Notes under the pieces: model-generated
The model's input: the letters and a program-made list of their open reading frames with translations, nothing else
The model's database searches: none
Told to the model about the DNA's origin: nothing
Program-made: the position numbers and the translations under genes
Part shown: positions 5,323-7,251 of the stretch, one piece after another
How the letters are laid out: every line of letters starts with the position of its first letter
How positions within the stretch are numbered: position 1 is the stretch's first letter
NCBI GenBank assembly: GCA_946631805.1
Contig: CAMPAJ010000080.1
Coordinates: 1-7,251 of the forward strand
Reading direction: 5' to 3'
Origin: an uncultured Eggerthellaceae bacterium
GTDB lineage: Bacteria > Actinomycetota > Coriobacteriia > Coriobacteriales > Eggerthellaceae
Length of the DNA stretch: 7,251 nucleotides

Positions 5323-6993
5323 CTACTCCTCTATTACCCAGTCTTCGATATTGCAGACCACCGGCCAGCCGTGCCCATGGGGATGCACCAGCTGGAAGCC
5401 GAGGTCGAGCCCGTCGCGTACGAAATAGGTGTGGTCGATGTTGGCCAGCCAAATGCAGGGGAAGTCGCCGTCTTCGGACTCGGGGCCCGTCTCGCCGTCC
5501 CACTGGACCTTCTTCCACTCTTCGATGGCCGCTTCCATAGAGGCGGCATGTTGGGCAGCTTCGATGTGGGCGTCGACGGCTGCGTTGGAGTACTGGGCAT
5601 GGTTGGTCGAGGCGCCCGTCATGTAGTATCCGGTCAAATCTCCGGCGGGATCGAAATTGCCCGTGCCCCAGCACGTCGGTGTGTTCTCCGAAATCTCCTT
5701 GCACTTGTCCCATGCTTCGGCGGTGGCGTTTATCTTGATGCCGAGTTTTTCCGCCTCTTGGGCGAAGGCCTGGGCCAAGTTGTAGCGCTGCAAATCGTCG
5801 GTGCGCCCGGTGATGCTGAACTCCGCACGCACCCCGTCCTTTTCGCGGATGCCGTCGGATCCGGCGACCCAGCCGGCGTCTTCGAGTATCTTGACCGCTT
5901 CGTCAAGGCGGCCGTCTTCGAATGAGCAAGCCGGATTTGCCCAAGGGACTTGGGTGATGAGCGCCGTAGTCGGAGTGCCGATGCCGTTAAGGGCGTTGTC
6001 GATGATGGCCTGGCGGTTCACTCCGATCACGAGGGCCTTGCGGATGGCGGAATCGCACGTCACGTTGTTGCCGATGATGGTGCCGTCGACTTCTGATTCG
6101 GGTTTCGTGGGCAGGTTGAAGCCGCGCGTGTCGATGGTGGCAAAGGTTTCGAGGTGCATGCCGGGAACGCTGGCAGTTGCGTATTCGGGTGAAACCATGG
6201 CCACGTCGAGCAGGCCGGACTGTGCGTTTGCCAGCACGGCTTCGCCGTCGAGGAACAGCACCGTGATCTGCTTGAACGGCGAGATAGTGCCGTAGTAGCG
6301 CTCGTTGGGCTCGATGATGATCTGCTGGCCTTTGTCCCATTGGACGAGCTTGAAGGGGCCGGATCCGATGGGGTTGGTCCGGTACTGCTGCTCGTCGTAG
6401 CCCGCTTCGGGCACGATGCACAGCTTGCCCGTTATCGACTCGAAGCTCGAGAAACACTCCGATAGCTTGAATTCGACGGTGTAGTCGTCAATCGCCTTCG
6501 CATCGGCTAGTTTGGTGAGGTCCAGGCTCGACGAGGCGCCGTCGCGCGCGGTCAGGTACGAGAACACGACGTCGGATGCTTTGAGGGGAGTGCCGTCCGA
6601 AAATACGACGTCGTCGCGTAGCGTGTAGGTATACGTCAGCCCGTCGTCCGAAATCGTGTGCTCGGTTGCAAGGTCGGGCTTGAGGTTCATGTCTGGGTCG
6701 AAGCGGAGCAGGCGCGAATGGAAGAACGTGTACGCGCCGGAAGAACCGTAGCCGGTCATCGGGTCGAAGCCGCTATCGGATTCTGCGCCGACATAGATGG
6801 TCAGGGTGTCTTTGGCCTCTGCCGATGCGGCAGATGAAGAAGCTGAAGCGGCTGATGCCGATTCCGCCGAGGATGCTGCCGAAGAGCCTCCCGAAGAAGC
6901 GCAGCCTGCAAGGGCCGTTGCAAGACCGAAGGCGCCGGCCGCCCCGATGAAGCCCCTCCTTGATATAGCGTTCTGTGCCATGATCGCTCCCAT
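5323..6993 (-). CDS. Tat-exported substrate-binding lipoprotein, peptide/nickel ABC importer (SBP family 5)
   Basis: This encodes a 556-residue ligand receptor of the importer, anchored outside the membrane. The N-terminus carries a twin-arginine signal (SRRGFI, 11-16), a hydrophobic stretch and a lipobox LAGC with lipidated Cys31. An Ala/Ser-rich spacer (32-60) follows. The mature domain shows family-5 landmarks: LKPDLATEHTISDDGLTYTY (105-124), LRDDVVFSDGTPLKASDVVFS (125-145), PIGSGPFKLVQW (208-219) and IRKALVIGVNRQAI (317-330). The C-terminus has DHTYFVRDGLDLG and then a histidine cluster HPHGHGW (537-543). The cluster could face the ligand or bind a metal; in characterised nickel-binding members, protein and free histidines coordinate the metal. 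Ligand candidates are peptides, nickel or another metal chelate, and none is proven. The start at 6993 has AGGGAG 4 nt upstream; an in-frame ATG at 6981 (GGGAG 5 nt upstream) keeps the entire Tat motif and is equally plausible. It is first in the operon, downstream of the inverted-repeat operator. Confidence 0.92.
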   Translation of the reverse strand: MGAIMAQNAISRRGFIGAAGAFGLATALAGCASSGGSSAASSAESASAASASSSAASAEAKDTLTIYVGAESDSGFDPMTGYGSSGAYTFFHSRLLRFDPDMNLKPDLATEHTISDDGLTYTYTLRDDVVFSDGTPLKASDVVFSYLTARDGASSSLDLTKLADAKAIDDYTVEFKLSECFSSFESITGKLCIVPEAGYDEQQYRTNPIGSGPFKLVQWDKGQQIIIEPNERYYGTISPFKQITVLFLDGEAVLANAQSGLLDVAMVSPEYATASVPGMHLETFATIDTRGFNLPTKPESEVDGTIIGNNVTCDSAIRKALVIGVNRQAIIDNALNGIGTPTTALITQVPWANPACSFEDGRLDEAVKILEDAGWVAGSDGIREKDGVRAEFSITGRTDDLQRYNLAQAFAQEAEKLGIKINATAEAWDKCKEISENTPTCWGTGNFDPAGDLTGYYMTGASTNHAQYSNAAVDAHIEAAQHAASMEAAIEEWKKVQWDGETGPESEDGDFPCIWLANIDHTYFVRDGLDLGFQLVHPHGHGWPVVCNIEDWVIEE

Positions 6994-7008
6994 CTGACTC
7001 CCTGAAGA

Positions 7009-7079
7009 TAATACGATGTTTACATTCGTAACATCGTATTAGCATATGCGAGAGTGTTACGGATGTAAACATCGTATTA
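7009..7079. promoter_or_regulatory. Inverted-repeat operator array upstream of the importer operon
   Basis: TAATACGATGTT (7009-7020) and its exact complement AACATCGTATTA (7030-7041) form a perfect 12-bp inverted repeat with a 9-nt spacer. AACATCGTATTA recurs at 7068-7079. On a larger scale, 7009-7033 and 7055-7079 are inverted copies matching at 24 of 25 positions. The sites overlap the -35 box, the edge of the -10 box and the transcript start of the minus-strand promoter, the usual layout for repression. The regulator is not identifiable here. A metal-responsive repressor would fit the transporter type but this is inference. Confidence 0.8.
7041..7069 (-). promoter_or_regulatory. Promoter of the ABC importer operon
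   Basis: Read on the minus strand, TTTACA (7069-7064) is a 5/6 match to the -35 consensus. After 17 bp comes TATGCT (7046-7041), a 4/6 match to the -10 box. The transcript would begin near 7035, leaving about 40 nt before the ATG at 6993. The -35 box lies inside the distal repeat copy and the start site lies inside the proximal palindrome. Confidence 0.6.
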
Positions 7080-7167
7080 CTAGTATTGCGGTATTAGTTC
7101 ATGGCTCTCGATGAGGGGAGCCGGCAGCGAGCTTTCAAATATGCATATAGTGTCACATGCGCGAAAC

Positions 7168-7173
7168 TATAAT
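7168..7173 (+). promoter_or_regulatory. Consensus -10 box for the divergent right-hand gene
   Basis: TATAAT is a perfect -10 hexamer on the plus strand, about 72 nt before the ATG at 7246. No good -35 box lies 16-18 bp upstream; instead the perfect 10-bp palindrome ATATGCATAT (7139-7148) is there, suggesting activator dependence or operator control. ACATGC (7155-7160) and GCATGT (7181-7186) form an inverted repeat bracketing the -10 box. Confidence 0.45.
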
Positions 7174-7245
7174 GAAAACAGCATGTTTCTGTATTCCGTT
7201 GTGCCAGCGAAACGAACCGGTTTGCTACCGCGGGGAAGGAGACGG

Positions 7246-7251
7246 ATGGCG
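7246..7251 (+). CDS. Start of a divergent gene, cut off by the window end
   Basis: An ATG followed by GCG closes the window. AAGGAG (7236-7241), a strong ribosome-binding site, lies 4 nt upstream, and a TATAAT box is at 7168-7173. Only Met-Ala is visible, so no function can be given. Its divergent position next to the operator array makes a regulator one possibility among many. Confidence 0.5.

Noticed and set aside
5212..5925. Plus-strand open frame (237 codons) opposite the binding-protein and permease genes
   Set aside because: It is antisense to two conserved genes, spans their junction and shows no family features.

Overview
The window looks like chromosomal DNA from a high-GC anaerobic actinobacterium, most likely a gut Coriobacteriia / Eggerthellaceae-type organism. 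This is inferred from the GC-rich coding sequence, a Tat-dependent substrate-binding lipoprotein, an aldo/keto reductase carrying two 4Fe-4S cluster motifs, and a Nif11-type peptide precursor. No taxonomic marker gene is present, so the assignment is tentative.

Left part (1-1701, + strand). A roughly 210-base non-coding stretch holds a REP-like motif and a weak promoter candidate. It leads to a 65-residue ribosomal peptide precursor (214-411) with a Nif11-type leader, a double-glycine cleavage site and a 20-residue core containing two cysteines. After its stop come an imperfect 38-base direct repeat and a GC-rich hairpin with a T-rich tail (probable terminator). A separate promoter (TTGACA, 18 bp, TACTAT) then drives a 371-residue aldo/keto reductase with a C-terminal double 4Fe-4S domain (586-1701). 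No peptide-modifying enzyme, protease or exporter is visible, so the precursor is an orphan within this window.

Right part (6993-1738, - strand). A complete four-gene ABC importer operon of the peptide/nickel (Dpp/Nik/Opp) class runs leftward. In order it encodes a Tat-exported substrate-binding lipoprotein, a DppB-type permease, a DppC-type permease, and one fused protein carrying both ATPase domains (DppD+DppF type). The genes are 7 nt apart, overlapping by 8 nt, and 13 nt apart, so they are almost certainly co-transcribed. The lipoprotein captures the ligand outside the membrane, the two permeases form the channel, and the fused ATPase powers import. A histidine cluster (HPHGHGW) near the end of the binding protein makes a metal, metal-chelate or histidine-containing ligand plausible, but the substrate cannot be fixed from sequence. 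The operon converges tail to tail with the reductase gene, with a 36-bp gap.

Far right (6994-7251). The 252-bp divergent intergenic region carries a striking set of inverted repeats built on the 12-mer TAATACGATGTT. They overlap a good minus-strand promoter (TTTACA, 17 bp, TATGCT), which strongly suggests an operator controlling the importer. A plus-strand gene begins at 7246 with a clear ribosome-binding site but is cut off after two codons. The parts most worth a second look are the orphan peptide precursor with its downstream repeat and the operator array in front of the importer.
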